NCBI RefSeq assembly: GCF_003253565.1
Contig: NZ_QKUF01000016.1
Coordinates: forward strand, 1-64,000
DNA from: Thermosporothrix hazakensis
Lineage (GTDB): Bacteria > Chloroflexota > Ktedonobacteria > Ktedonobacterales > Ktedonobacteraceae
DNA length: 64,000 bases
Direction: 5' to 3'
The translations under genes were made by a program, and so were the position numbers. Numbering within the stretch: the stretch's first letter is position 1; the number at the start of each line of letters is the position of its first letter. Shown piece after piece: positions 16,145 to 25,580 of the stretch. The notes under the pieces were generated by a model. It ran no database searches. It was not told where the DNA came from and was given only the letters and a program-made list of their open reading frames with translations.

Positions 16145-16810
16145 TCAGCGTGCATCGGTGTCGCTTCTCTCGTGCCCGAAGATGCTCTGAAACAAGGCCT
16201 GGAGCCCAAAGTCAAACTCCTCATCGGAGCTCCACTGTGCGATATCCGGTAATGTTGCGTGCAGCGTGGGATAGCGCGTTGCCGGGTATTGCTGCCACAC
16301 GGTGGGGCCGTTGACGCCCGGTTCAGAACCGGCTTCAGGCAGTTTTCCGGCTTCGAGTAACATCTGGCCAATGGCAAAAATGGCGATGCACTGTAAAGCG
16401 TAGACAGCCTGCACTCCGTGGATGTTTGCCCGATGAATGGTGGCCAGAAGACGATCTAGAATGTCAAGCGTGGCAGGGGTACGGAAAGGCCTTGTTGCCA
16501 TGATAGGAAGCGCTCGCGGATGAGCGCGCAACACATCGCGGAGGGCATGCATATACGTCCACAACTCCTCGCGTGGAGTTGCGTCGGGCATCTCCGGGTA
16601 GGGGACCTGCAATACCAGCACCTCAATGACTCCGTCGAGCAAATCTTCCTTGTTCTTCACATGGTTGTAGAGCGACATTGCATTGACGCCGAGTATGTTT
16701 CCTAACTTGCGCATGCTGAGGCCTTCCAGGCCTTCCCGATCAATCAACTGCAAAGCCGTCTCTAACACTTTTTGGCGGGTAAGCGTTTCCCGTCTCTCAG
16801 TTCCGGTCAT
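16145..16810 (-). CDS. TetR-family repressor (TetR_C_1 type)
   Basis: 221 residues from ATG at 16810, with GGAGAGGG upstream; the frame extends to 16861 but that part overlaps the promoter. Residues ~10-58 form the TetR HTH (VLETALQLIDREGLEGLSMR ... LYNHVKNKEDLLDGVIE). The C-terminal ligand-binding half resembles that of tetracycline-type repressors (RALPIMATRPFRTPATLDIL). A dyad overlapping its own -10 element indicates autoregulation. The nearest targets are its own unit and perhaps the divergent methyltransferase. Ligand unknown. Confidence 0.85.
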   Translation of the reverse strand: MTGTERRETLTRQKVLETALQLIDREGLEGLSMRKLGNILGVNAMSLYNHVKNKEDLLDGVIEVLVLQVPYPEMPDATPREELWTYMHALRDVLRAHPRALPIMATRPFRTPATLDILDRLLATIHRANIHGVQAVYALQCIAIFAIGQMLLEAGKLPEAGSEPGVNGPTVWQQYPATRYPTLHATLPDIAQWSSDEEFDFGLQALFQSIFGHERSDTDAR

Positions 16811-16826
16811 CTCTTTGCCCTCTCCG

Positions 16827-16856
16827 TACTTACGGTGTATATATATGGTGTAAGTA
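16827..16856. promoter_or_regulatory. Putative TetR operator
   Basis: Inverted repeat TACTTAC (16827-16833) / GTAAGTA (16850-16856) with 16 bp between. It overlaps the -10 element of the minus-strand promoter driving the TetR gene, a typical place for autorepression. Confidence 0.6.
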
Positions 16857-16868
16857 TACAATGGGCAA
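16840..16868 (-). promoter_or_regulatory. Promoter of the TetR gene
   Basis: On the minus strand TTGCCC (16868-16863) and TATATA (16845-16840) are spaced by 17 bp, about 30 bp upstream of the ATG at 16810. Confidence 0.55.
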
Positions 16869-17271
16869 TGCTAGATGTCAAGGAGAACATGCTTTTTTGT
16901 TCACTGCTGCCAGGATCTCTTGTGGCGCGTCCCTGTTCTGTGAGGGAGATGTATCGAACCGGAAGGGGCAACTGAGCGTATATATCGTGAAAGGCGATCC
17001 TACAGGTATGAAAGGAAAGCATCTCCATTGTGGCTTGTAATGCCTGCCCGTCTATCTCAATACTGTTGTAGACTGGATCTATGCTTTCTGCGAGTGTTTT
17101 GGTTCCCGCCTTTTCTGGCCGAACCGGGCAGCACATCCGAGTCTGGCATGCCCATTTGTGATCATCGTGTGCATCGTTTCTGCTTGAAACTTTCTGGCTT
17201 GAGAAGAAGAGCACCTCTGTTCGGTCGGGAGCGGCAAGGGCAGGGAAGAACAAGAGAAGAAAGGAAAAGAT
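16862..17271. other. Intergenic stretch between TetR and methyltransferase
   Basis: 410 bp separating divergent genes. Apart from the -35 element of the TetR promoter at its left edge, no gene or clear regulatory structure was found. The rightward promoter for the methyltransferase was not identified. Confidence 0.4.
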
Positions 17272-18111
17272 ATGGTGAACGAGGAAAAAGGGCACAAACC
17301 ACAGGGTAGCGTATGGAGCTCGTCCCAGACAGCAGAGCACTGGCAGCAGGATATCCAGCGACGTCGGCAAGACTTCGCGGGGGCAACACAGCGCATGCTG
17401 GAAGCTGCAGGACTCAAGCCAGGGGATCACGTCCTTGATATCGCGGCGGGCACTGGCGATCAGAGTATACTGGCGGCGCGAATAGTGGAACCGGGTGGCT
17501 CTGTTCTGGCAACTGATATTTCAGCAGAAATGCTCGATGTTGCCGCCCGAGTGGTACAGCAGGAAGGGCTGAACAATATCACCACGCGTGTTATGAATGC
17601 CGAACAGCTTGTTCTGGAAGATAATGCCTTCGATGCTGTGATCTGTCGTCTTGGCCTGATGCTCATACCTCGCATTCAGCAAGCGCTGCGAGAGATCCAT
17701 AGAGTTCTCAAGCCGGGTGGAAAGGTCTCGGCGCTGGTCTGGTCGGCACCTGAAAAGAATCCTCTCTTTTCTTTGCCGCTTTCCATCGTATCAAAATATA
17801 CGAAAGAAGCGCGCTCTCCTCGCCTTGACCCCTTTTCGCTCTCAGATCCGGCGGTCTTTGAACGAGAACTGACGGAAGCTGGCTTTTCCGACGTGTTGAC
17901 CTGTGCTCTTCCATTTCAGACCCATTACACGTCGCTCGATGCTTTCCTGCAATCGACCGCAAGCCGCTTGACTGCCGGTGTTATGGCGCAGTTGAACGAA
18001 CAGGAGCAGCAACAACTCTTACAGGAGATAAGACAGGCGGTGAGCCAGTTTGAGGGCGCTGATGGCTTTGTTGCTCCGGCAGAGTTCTTGCTTGGGGTGG
18101 GACGCAAATAG
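17272..18111 (+). CDS. Class I SAM-dependent methyltransferase (UbiE-like)
   Basis: 279 residues. SAM-binding motif I is DIAAGTGDQS (residues ~62-71), motif II ends TDISAEML, and the post-motif segments DAVICRLGLMLIP and HRVLKPGGKVSALVWS are typical of Methyltransf_11/UbiE-type enzymes acting on small molecules. The substrate is unknown; the surrounding regulator, exporter and hydrolase genes suggest xenobiotic or antibiotic modification, but this is inference. AAAGGAAAAG precedes the ATG. A perfect 11-bp hairpin lies 120 bp downstream. Confidence 0.85.
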   Translation: MVNEEKGHKPQGSVWSSSQTAEHWQQDIQRRRQDFAGATQRMLEAAGLKPGDHVLDIAAGTGDQSILAARIVEPGGSVLATDISAEMLDVAARVVQQEGLNNITTRVMNAEQLVLEDNAFDAVICRLGLMLIPRIQQALREIHRVLKPGGKVSALVWSAPEKNPLFSLPLSIVSKYTKEARSPRLDPFSLSDPAVFERELTEAGFSDVLTCALPFQTHYTSLDAFLQSTASRLTAGVMAQLNEQEQQQLLQEIRQAVSQFEGADGFVAPAEFLLGVGRK

Positions 18112-18230
18112 CTGAGGCTGAGCCGCTTCGAGGCCTGCCGCGGGAAGCGTTGTGAAATGTGCCACTTGTGTAGAGCTGTTCTCCCTTTTTGGAGGCGGAG
18201 GTGTATCGTCGGTCCTCACGAGGAATTGAC

Positions 18231-18266
18231 CGGTATGGAGAACAAAGGGAAATGCTCTCCATACCG
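18231..18266 (+). terminator. Hairpin, possible terminator after methyltransferase
   Basis: Perfect 11-bp stem CGGTATGGAGA / TCTCCATACCG with a 14-nt loop, followed by CTTTCTC. The weak T-tract makes it a moderate terminator candidate. Confidence 0.4.
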
Positions 18267-18413
18267 CTTTCTCGGTAGTACAGTCGCTCCGTCTCCGCTG
18301 CAACACCTTCCTGCAATGCCGGACCTGTAATTGTTCTGCGATATCTGGTAGTTGGTATAGGGCTGAGGATGAACGGAAGGGGTGCCGATCAAATAGAGAG
18401 TGTAGACAGGGCC

Positions 18414-18442
18414 TTGCATTGCGGACACTTTCATAGTAAAAT
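18414..18442 (+). promoter_or_regulatory. Promoter of the RHH-VOC gene
   Basis: TTGCAT (18414-18419) and TAAAAT (18437-18442) with 17-bp spacing. Transcription would begin inside the palindrome at 18441-18458, giving a leader of about 30 nt. Confidence 0.6.
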
Positions 18443-18458
18443 GCTAGCATGCTAGCAT
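18441..18458. promoter_or_regulatory. Perfect 18-bp palindromic operator
   Basis: ATGCTAGCATGCTAGCAT is a perfect palindrome made of two GCTAGCAT units. It begins in the -10 element and covers the expected transcription start of the following gene, whose product carries a ribbon-helix-helix DNA-binding segment. RHH dimers typically bind such short tandem/inverted units cooperatively. Confidence 0.65.
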
Positions 18459-18479
18459 ACTAGTAGAAGGAGATGAAGC

Positions 18480-19025
18480 ATGGCCCCGGATGGAAATGGA
18501 AAGAAGCAACAGTTTAATGTTTATTTGCCGCCAGATCTTATTCGCGAAGTCAAACATACAGCAGTCGATCGAGGGGTATCGCTTTCGGTATTTGTAGAGC
18601 AGGCATTGCGGACCTTCTGTCACATTCAAGGTGGTGCGTCTTCTGGGGAAGGGGAAAAAGGCTTGATTCCTCTGCCAATTGTCTATGTGAGTGATCTAGA
18701 GCGTTCATTGCAGTTTTACCAGGCGCTCGGCTGCGAGCTTGTGCAAAGGCAACGAACAGGGCACTGGATAGAGTTACGTATGGGGCCTGCGCGCCTTGCT
18801 TTGCACTCAATGGAAACGCTGCCGGAATATACCGATAAACAGCGGGTGGATCTGAGCTTTGAGAGTCAGGAGCCGCTTGAGATCGTGCAGGAACGCCTGC
18901 TCGCTGCGGGAATACCTCTTGAGCGTTTTGTTACCGATGAGGCATATGGCTACTCACTTGGGGTGCGTGATCCAGATGGCCTGTATATTCAGATTAACTA
19001 TCATGAGCCAGATCTTTATGCATAA
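18480..19025 (+). CDS. Ribbon-helix-helix / VOC (glyoxalase-like) fusion regulator
   Basis: 181 residues. Residues ~10-48 look like a CopG/Arc-type ribbon-helix-helix: the beta strand [15 protein letters not shown] followed by two helices ([14 protein letters not shown]). Residues ~62-178 are a vicinal-oxygen-chelate domain: [19 protein letters not shown] at its start and [20 protein letters not shown] at its end. VOC domains bind small molecules or metals, sometimes sequestering antibiotics. Fused to an RHH and sitting behind a palindrome that overlaps its own promoter, it is best read as a ligand-responsive autorepressor. The MFS exporter 185 bp downstream is the obvious target. AAGGAGA precedes the ATG. 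Confidence 0.75.
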   Translation: MAPDGNGKKQQFNVYLPPDLIREVKHTAVDRGVSLSVFVEQALRTFCHIQGGASSGEGEKGLIPLPIVYVSDLERSLQFYQALGCELVQRQRTGHWIELRMGPARLALHSMETLPEYTDKQRVDLSFESQEPLEIVQERLLAAGIPLERFVTDEAYGYSLGVRDPDGLYIQINYHEPDLYA

Positions 19026-19210
19026 TTTTCGGGAAAAAGCTGACCGGAGCGGAGTGCAGTGTTGTGCTCCTCCGGAAAGCTTTGGAATATCTGCATACAG
19101 GCATATTGTCGTCATATTGACTGGATGAAATGTCTCCATTTTTACATGTAAAGAGGTCGAGATGAAGAGAGAATGGAGAAGATAGAGCCTATCATAGAGG
19201 AGAGATCGGG

Positions 19211-20659
19211 ATGGAAACTCAGAAGCAATGCGTCCCTGTGCAGGATTCACAGATGTCTGCGTGTCGTTTACAGGGGAGAGGGTTTGTTTGTGTCCTTGTC
19301 GCATTGTTGCTCACATTATTGTTAGAGGCACTGGATCAGAGCATTGTAGATACCGCGATGCCACAAATTGTTGCAAGCCTGGGAGGCATTGAATACTATT
19401 CGTGGGTTGTGAACGGGTATCTGGTGGCGATAGCAACTGTAATTCCGGTGGTTGGCAAGCTTTCTGATGTATTTGGGCGAAAATGGTTTCTTGTGAGTGG
19501 TGTTACGCTATTTCTGCTGGGATCGTTGCTGGCAGGCCTGGCGCAAACGATTGAGCAATTGATAGCTGCCAGAGTGATACAAGGTCTGGGGGCCGGTGTG
19601 GGAATTGCGCTGGTGGTAGTGGTTGTGGCCGATATCTTTCCGCCGGAAAAACGCGGGAGATGGCAGGCTATTTTCGGTAGTGTTTATGGATGTGCCAATC
19701 TGCTTGGCCCGACTCTTGGAGGGTGGCTTACCGATCATGGGTCGCTGTTACCCTCAGTTGTGATGCCCTCTACGCGTTGGCGCTGGATTTTCTATATCAA
19801 CCTTCCTGTAGGGATGCTGGCACTCGTGTTGTTGTTGATCTTCTTGCCTGTACGTTTCTCGCACCAGGAGGTCAGATCTTCGAATGCGGCAACAGTGAAG
19901 CAGATCGATATTTGTGGTGCACTACTTATCATGCTGGCTACAGTCTGTATGCTCGTCGGGTTGAGTACTTCTACGCATTTCACTTCGGGAATGATTCTCG
20001 CTGCGCTTGTGTGCTATGGTCTGTTTTTGTTCGTTGAAAGAAGAGCCAAAGATCCAGTGATTCCACCGAGGATTTTCCGCAACCGTATTTTTACCATTGC
20101 CTCAATCTTAAATCTGTTGCAGGGTGTAATTCTGTTCAATCTGACAATCTATCTCCCCCTCTTTTTGCAGGAGGTGCTGAAGGTATCGGCGACGACCAGT
20201 GGTGCTCTTCTCACACCAATGTTGGTCAGTTCTAATCTGGCCTCGTTGCTGGCCGGTTTTGCTGCGAAGGGGCTGAAGGGATACCGAAGAATTGTGATTG
20301 GTGGGGCGTTGGCGATGAGTATTGCTACGTTTCTGCTTGCACAGTTTGTATTTACTGCATCCCTCTTTTCTCTTCTCAGTATAATGGTGCTTGCCGGGCT
20401 GGGATTGGGAGTGTTTTTCTCTATGGCTCCGCTTGCAGCGCAAAACGCTCTATCTCCCTCACAACTTGGCGTGGGCATGTCAGTCATGCGGTATCTTGGT
20501 CAGCTTGGTCCGACGCTTGGTGTGGCTCTGGTGGGAATGGTTGTCAAGAGTCGGCTTTCAGTTTCTCTTCCTGTGGCCTTACAAGGAGGGTTTCAGGTAC
20601 TATTCGCCATCAGTCTCCTTGTTCTGGTACTGGCTGTCTTCCTGCGGGAAAAGTCATAG
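19211..20659 (+). CDS. MFS drug exporter, DHA2 (14-TM) family
   Basis: 482 residues with about 14 predicted membrane helices. Recognisable motifs are LDQSIVDTAMPQI in TM1 (motif D1), GKLSDVFGRKWFL (motif A) between TM2 and TM3, RVIQGLGAG (motif B) and GPTLGGWL (motif C) in TM5. These define proton-driven multidrug antiporters of the EmrB/QacA type. GAGGAGAG lies just before the ATG. Likely cotranscribed with or regulated by the RHH-VOC gene upstream. The substrate cannot be predicted. Confidence 0.88.
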   Translation: METQKQCVPVQDSQMSACRLQGRGFVCVLVALLLTLLLEALDQSIVDTAMPQIVASLGGIEYYSWVVNGYLVAIATVIPVVGKLSDVFGRKWFLVSGVTLFLLGSLLAGLAQTIEQLIAARVIQGLGAGVGIALVVVVVADIFPPEKRGRWQAIFGSVYGCANLLGPTLGGWLTDHGSLLPSVVMPSTRWRWIFYINLPVGMLALVLLLIFLPVRFSHQEVRSSNAATVKQIDICGALLIMLATVCMLVGLSTSTHFTSGMILAALVCYGLFLFVERRAKDPVIPPRIFRNRIFTIASILNLLQGVILFNLTIYLPLFLQEVLKVSATTSGALLTPMLVSSNLASLLAGFAAKGLKGYRRIVIGGALAMSIATFLLAQFVFTASLFSLLSIMVLAGLGLGVFFSMAPLAAQNALSPSQLGVGMSVMRYLGQLGPTLGVALVGMVVKSRLSVSLPVALQGGFQVLFAISLLVLVLAVFLREKS

Positions 20660-20791
20660 CCGGTTTTCTGTAACGCGCCTTTTATCAGGAGAAATTGGCC
20701 CGGCTTGCTTTAGCGGAACCTCCTGAATGAGGACAGAATATATCCGCATTCTGTGGTAAGCTGTGAGAAACGCAATAAGGAGCATACTGCT

Positions 20792-21298
20792 ATGGCTGAA
20801 GACAACTTTGCTCTCACGACGTACCACACGATCTGGAAAGAGTATCAGGAGCACGTCAAAGAGGCGATCTCGTCGCTGAACGCTGAACAGCTTGCGTTGC
20901 GTGCCGCGCCTCACCTGCGCTCCGTTGGCGAGAATGCCATGCATATTATCGGTGTCCGTCTCGGCTGGTTCACTCAAACCCTGGGAGAAGAGTTCAGCGA
21001 GGAGATGGGCGCGTACCTGAAACGAAACGGAGATGCGTTACAACAGGGAGAACCTGTCCTGACCGCTGCCGAGCTGGCTCACGGTTTTGATCTGACCTGG
21101 CAATTGATTGCAAATTGTCTGGCCCGTTGGAGTCCCCTCGACATGCAACAAACCTTCCCTGATGAGTGGGATGGCAAACAGGTCTCCCTGTCGCGTGCCT
21201 GGGTCGTCGGGCATGTGATGGAGCATGATATTCATCATGGCGGTGAAATCTCGTTTACGCTCGGTATGCATGGAATTCCTGTTGATTTTCCTGGCTAG
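20792..21298 (+). CDS. DinB-family four-helix protein
   Basis: 168 residues from ATG at 20792 (AAGGAG nine bases upstream); the frame extends to 20753 but that portion lacks a start signal. The DinB/YfiT metal-binding pattern is visible: His in AMHIIGVRLGW and the C-terminal HDIHHGGE. Members include metal-dependent thiol (bacillithiol, mycothiol) S-transferases and stress proteins. It follows the exporter by 132 bp, so it may be part of the same detoxification unit. Exact reaction unknown. Confidence 0.75.
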   Translation: MAEDNFALTTYHTIWKEYQEHVKEAISSLNAEQLALRAAPHLRSVGENAMHIIGVRLGWFTQTLGEEFSEEMGAYLKRNGDALQQGEPVLTAAELAHGFDLTWQLIANCLARWSPLDMQQTFPDEWDGKQVSLSRAWVVGHVMEHDIHHGGEISFTLGMHGIPVDFPG

Positions 21299-21500
21299 CT
21301 TCAGAGGATGAGAAGGCGGCTCAGTTCCGATAAAGAGAGCGTTTCCGGGAGGCGGATAGACGAGCGGGCCCTGCTTCTCGCGAATTGATTGCCTGCCACT
21401 CATCCCCGGCCCTCTTCACGCAATGCTGTCAGGATGTGAAAATCACCACGTATCTTGTTTTTTATGCTTTTGTGCACAAAAGAGAAGCGTGTGGCTGATG

Positions 21501-23279
21501 TTATGACCCTGCCCCGCGCTTCTCAAGGTGGTGCCTCTCCAGACTTTCGAGTGCTGGTTCAACGGGCCGTTTCGCCACATAATCATCAAATACTTTTCTG
21601 ACAGTCTCGATACAGGTTTGTACGCTCTGCTCTGTATACCCCAGGTACAGCAAGGTATCATTGATAAGCTGAATACTGCCCTCGATCTCCGGGTAAATGA
21701 CCACATTTGCCTGAAGCTCAAAAAGCTGTTTTGCGTTCTCCTCATTCGCGGCGCGTGTCAATACCGGCACCTCCGGAGCGATCTGGCGAATGGTTGCCAC
21801 AACGCTGAGAATCGTTATGCCAGAGGGGATGGTGACCACTGCCGCTTTGGCCTGTTTCAAACGTGCGACGTCCAGAATATCCGAATTCGCCGCGTCCCCG
21901 AATAGAGAGGGGATGCCTCGCTGTTGCAATTCTGTGATTGCGCCTGCATCCAGCTCAATGACCAGGAGAGGCACTTGCAGACGTGAGAATACATCGACCA
22001 CTCGCTTGCCCACGCGTCCATAGCCGATCAGCACCACATGATCGTGCAGGCTCTCGCTGATCGGCTGCTGGATCGGAGCATACGTATCCAGGCGCGACCA
22101 GAGCGGGCCAATCTTGCGCAATACTTGTTCGATTCGCGGCAATTGATGGAAGATCAGCGGATTGAGCGTAATCGAGATCAGCGCCCCGGTGAGCAGGAGC
22201 GAATATTGATCCTGATGTATCAATTGTAGCCTCATCCCTGTTTGCCCGAGCAGGAACGAGAACTCACCGATCTGGCTTAATGCCACCGCCACAACCAGCA
22301 CCGTGCGCGCCGAACGCTTGAAGAAAAGGCCCAGGAACAGCACTATCACCCCTTTCCCCAGGATAATCATGGCGGTCAGGGCCAGCACCTCCCAGGGCCG
22401 TTGTAGCAACATATGTGGATTAACCAGCATCCCGATGGAGACAAAGAAGAGGACTGCAAACATTTCGCGCAACGGCTCTATTTCAACCTCTACCTGATGC
22501 GAGAGGGCCGATTCATGGACGACGACACCGGCAAGGAATGCGCCAAGTGCCAGAGAGACACCGAAAAACGAGGCTGCGCCTACCGCAATCGCCAGTGTCA
22601 GGACGATGATCGTCACAATGAACAGCTCCCGCGAGCGAAAGTGCGCAATCCGTATCAGTAACCAGGGAATCACTCTCTTTCCGACCAGCAAAATCAAGAT
22701 GACAAATGCCGCAGTCTTGAGGATTGCAAGCCCTGCCGCCTGCCAGACCGGTTGGCCTGTCTTCGCAAAGAACGCGGGAAGCAGCACCAGGATCAGGACC
22801 GTTGCCAGATCCTCAAGGACCAGCCAGCCCACCGCTACCTGTCCATGCGTCGTGTTCAACCAGCCATGATCCATCAGGTTTCGCAAGAGCACAACAGTAC
22901 TGGCGATAGAGACGGCAAGGCCAATTACCAGGCCTGCCGGCCAGCTCCAACCCCAGAGCGTGGTTAGCCCCAGGACCATGAATGTTGATAATATCATCTG
23001 GAACAGGGCGCCCCAGATCGCGATGTCGCGCACCGCCCATAAGTCTTCAAGAGAGAAATGCAGGCCCACCCCGAACAGAAGGAAAATAACGCCAAGTTCT
23101 GCCAGTTCCTGAATTGTGTGAATGTCACCAACAAAGCCCGGCGTGAACGGGCCGATAATGACCCCTGCCAGCAAATAGCCAACGATTGGCGGGAGTTTGA
23201 TAAGACGCGCGATGCATCCTCCTATAAGGGCAATAAGAAGAGCTACGGTGATGTTGGTAAGGATAGGAAATTCATGCAT
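21501..23279 (-). CDS. CPA2 cation:proton antiporter with RCK (TrkA-N) domain
   Basis: 592 residues. The first ~385 form 12-13 membrane helices with family signatures (LPPIVGYLLAGVIIGP, ELGVIFLLFGVGL, GWLVLEDLATVLILV). From ~residue 410 a cytosolic TrkA-N/RCK domain begins with HVVLIGYGRVGKRVVDVF, a nucleotide-binding Rossmann fingerprint. This is the KefB/KefC/YbaL architecture, used for K+ or Na+ efflux in exchange for H+ under control by NAD(H) or related ligands. AAGGGGG precedes the ATG. Convergent with DinB; transcribed alone. Confidence 0.88.
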   Translation of the reverse strand: MHEFPILTNITVALLIALIGGCIARLIKLPPIVGYLLAGVIIGPFTPGFVGDIHTIQELAELGVIFLLFGVGLHFSLEDLWAVRDIAIWGALFQMILSTFMVLGLTTLWGWSWPAGLVIGLAVSIASTVVLLRNLMDHGWLNTTHGQVAVGWLVLEDLATVLILVLLPAFFAKTGQPVWQAAGLAILKTAAFVILILLVGKRVIPWLLIRIAHFRSRELFIVTIIVLTLAIAVGAASFFGVSLALGAFLAGVVVHESALSHQVEVEIEPLREMFAVLFFVSIGMLVNPHMLLQRPWEVLALTAMIILGKGVIVLFLGLFFKRSARTVLVVAVALSQIGEFSFLLGQTGMRLQLIHQDQYSLLLTGALISITLNPLIFHQLPRIEQVLRKIGPLWSRLDTYAPIQQPISESLHDHVVLIGYGRVGKRVVDVFSRLQVPLLVIELDAGAITELQQRGIPSLFGDAANSDILDVARLKQAKAAVVTIPSGITILSVVATIRQIAPEVPVLTRAANEENAKQLFELQANVVIYPEIEGSIQLINDTLLYLGYTEQSVQTCIETVRKVFDDYVAKRPVEPALESLERHHLEKRGAGS

Positions 23280-23704
23280 AGACGAGAACCCCCTTCGATC
23301 GTTGGAAATGCACTTTCTTTATGCACACAGGCTACCCATATAGATATTGGTGTAATGGCAGCATGTTGACCACCTGGCCAGTCTTAGAGTGTGAAGCATA
23401 TTGAAAGAATGTATTTTCTGAAATGGCGGTAATGAACTGTCTGATGTTATTATCAGAGAATAACAATTATTAAGAGCACTGGACCATGTTCTCTCTCTCC
23501 CTCGATCACAGGAGCGGCGGGGAGGGAAGAAACTCGCTGCTTTTTCGGGCCTCCAGATTCTCAGTCTGCTTCCATTATATGGGGGTGGACAAAGAAGGAG
23601 TGCCAGGAATAATGGGATGTGTCTCGTCGGGAAGAAGAGTGAGAAGAAGACGACGCGGAACGTGACAGGGGTACTGTATCGCTGAGCGTGCCGGTGCTCT
23701 CGCT
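23280..23704. other. Intergenic stretch before acyltransferase remnant
   Basis: 425 bp upstream of the antiporter gene. It should hold that gene's promoter, though no clear pair was identified, and the lost 5' part of the acyltransferase pseudogene. No intact ORF. Confidence 0.35.
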
Positions 23705-24363
23705 GTGGGTATCGGATGGACTCCTCTTTGTTACGAAGGGATGGTCAATTCCGGGACGCTTGTTCAAGCGACCTTCCAGCACATCAATGTTCCTTTCTGG
23801 ACATTGGCCATTGAAGGACAGTTCTCTCTTGCTCCCCTTCATCGCAAGAGGCATGCGCTGATCAGCTTGACATATTGTATAGTTCGCGGGTGCCTTATTG
23901 GAGTGATCATTGCTTGCATCGAGATTATTGTTGTGGGACTGCTGATTCGGTTTGCGGGAAAACAGTTTACGCAGGAAGAGGCAACCACTTCAATAGGATT
24001 ACAGGTGATTCGAGCTCTATTCTTTGGCGTGGAGGGCAAGTTCTGGGAAGATTTTGCTCTGGGCATGCTGGTCAGCCTCTGCTTTGCTTATGCACACCAT
24101 CCGGAGGAGGAAGAGCGCTTCTATCGAGGTTTGAGACGAGCGTCCCCTTTTTTGAGTGTAGTGGCGGTTGTGTTGCTGACATTCTGCGCTCTCTGGAACG
24201 TTCGGGTGAGTTATCCTGTCGTGGCGCTACAGTATATGGTGCCACTAGTGCCCTTTGCTCCCTGACTGCTGTGTTTTATCGTGTCGCTTGGCTGGAGCCT
24301 TCTGCTGCTCTTCGGGAATGTCCCGTTCCTGATGGCGTTTGAGTGGAGGCCCTTACGGACATA
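23705..24363 (+). pseudogene. Degenerate acyltransferase-3 family membrane protein
   Basis: The frame to 24265 contains NVPFWTLAIEGQF, a close match to the PFWSLAIEWQF region of acyltransferase-3 proteins, then several membrane helices with FGVEGKFWEDFALGML. After the stop, another frame continues the family pattern with LCFIVSLGWSLLLLFGNVP and FEWRPLR before a stop at about 24363. The N-terminal third with the catalytic His is missing, and the segment after QF is out of register. At least one frameshift plus truncation indicates a decayed O-acyltransferase, possibly once acting on surface glycans. Confidence 0.6.
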
Positions 24364-24469
24364 GGGGACGATTTCATGTAAACGAGACCACAGCATCGGC
24401 ACTTGAGGCCATGCCGGATTGTATAGGAAACTGATGCGTTAGGTGAAGCTTTTCCGCTCCTCGGGACGT

Positions 24470-25408
24470 TTAAGGGAGGGTTGCTTCTCGTAGCCGCTGC
24501 ACGTCGCGCCTTGGAGGCACTCCGAAGAGGCTTTTGTATTCTCGATTGAAGTGGGATGGATCCCGGTAGCCTACACGATAGGCCGCGCTGGCAGCGTCGA
24601 GATCTTCTGAAAGCATGAGCCGTCGTGCCTCTTGTAGCCGCAGCCGCTTCTGGAATTGCAGGGGGCTCAGCGCAGTGACAGCTTTGAAGTGCTGGTGAAA
24701 TCCCGAAACGCTCATGCCCAGTTCGTGGGCAAGCTCTTCAACACGCAATGGTTGGTCAAAGTTTTGATGGAGCCACTTAACCGCTCTCGCGATGGGAGAA
24801 GCTCCCTCTCCCAGAGTTGTTACCAGGTAGCGAAGCCGGCTCCCCTGTTCTCCGATCAGGAGCCGATAGACGATTTCTCGCATGATCAGCGGCTGGAGAA
24901 CAGGTGCTTCGGCGGGAGTGTCCAGAAGCCTGGTGAGACGCAGGGTCGCTTCCAGCAGCTTCGTATCCAGGACACTGACATCAATGGCTCTGACTCCTGA
25001 AGGCTTACTTGAAGGGACGTAACCCGCTTCGAGCAAGACCGAACTGACCATAGCGGGATCAAGAGAGAGGCGGAGACCGAGAAATGGCCGCTCTTTCGAG
25101 GCTTCGAGGATCTGGCCGATACTGGGCAGCTCAACCGTTGCGAGAAGATAGTGAAAAGGGTCGTATCGGTAACGGCTCTCACCGAGGAGGAATTCTTTGC
25201 TTCCCTGAGCAACCACACACACCGACGGATCAACGACGCTGTACACACGCTCGAGAGGCACAGAGTGCCGGTACAGGTGGAGACCTTGAAGTGGTTGGAC
25301 GGATCCATCAGAACTGATGACGCGCTCGATCCGCTCAACCAGTTCCTCGCGATAGGCTTGCAGGATGATCGCCTCGCGTTCTTCCTGCCGGTTCATGATC
25401 ACTGTCAT
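24470..25408 (-). CDS. AraC-family regulator (AraC_N / YqhC-like)
   Basis: 312 residues from ATG at 25408 (AGAGG five bases upstream). The N-terminal domain carries the AraC_N pattern (VVAQGSKEFLLGESRYRYDP, ERPFLGLRLSLD). The two C-terminal helix-turn-helix units lie at ~205-305: VEELAHELGMSVSGFHQHF and AAYRVGYRDPSHFNREYKSLFG. Homologues such as YqhC activate aldehyde-reductase genes in response to electrophiles. Here it is divergent to a run of cupin, DUF2255, aldo/keto reductase, CMD and alcohol dehydrogenase genes, which supports the same role; that is inference from context. Confidence 0.82.
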   Translation of the reverse strand: MTVIMNRQEEREAIILQAYREELVERIERVISSDGSVQPLQGLHLYRHSVPLERVYSVVDPSVCVVAQGSKEFLLGESRYRYDPFHYLLATVELPSIGQILEASKERPFLGLRLSLDPAMVSSVLLEAGYVPSSKPSGVRAIDVSVLDTKLLEATLRLTRLLDTPAEAPVLQPLIMREIVYRLLIGEQGSRLRYLVTTLGEGASPIARAVKWLHQNFDQPLRVEELAHELGMSVSGFHQHFKAVTALSPLQFQKRLRLQEARRLMLSEDLDAASAAYRVGYRDPSHFNREYKSLFGVPPRRDVQRLREATLP

Positions 25409-25580
25409 TGCTGCCTCTTTTCTGGTGTTTGCCCTGTCGTTTGACCATTTTGGAGAATCAGCCAATCATTTTCAAGAATTATTCTATCACTCTCTGCTTC
25501 AGGCTGTCTATACTAATCAGTGAGAGGATCCACCGGGATCACAGAAGCTGGACTTTTCTTCAAGAAGGAGAATGGAACAT

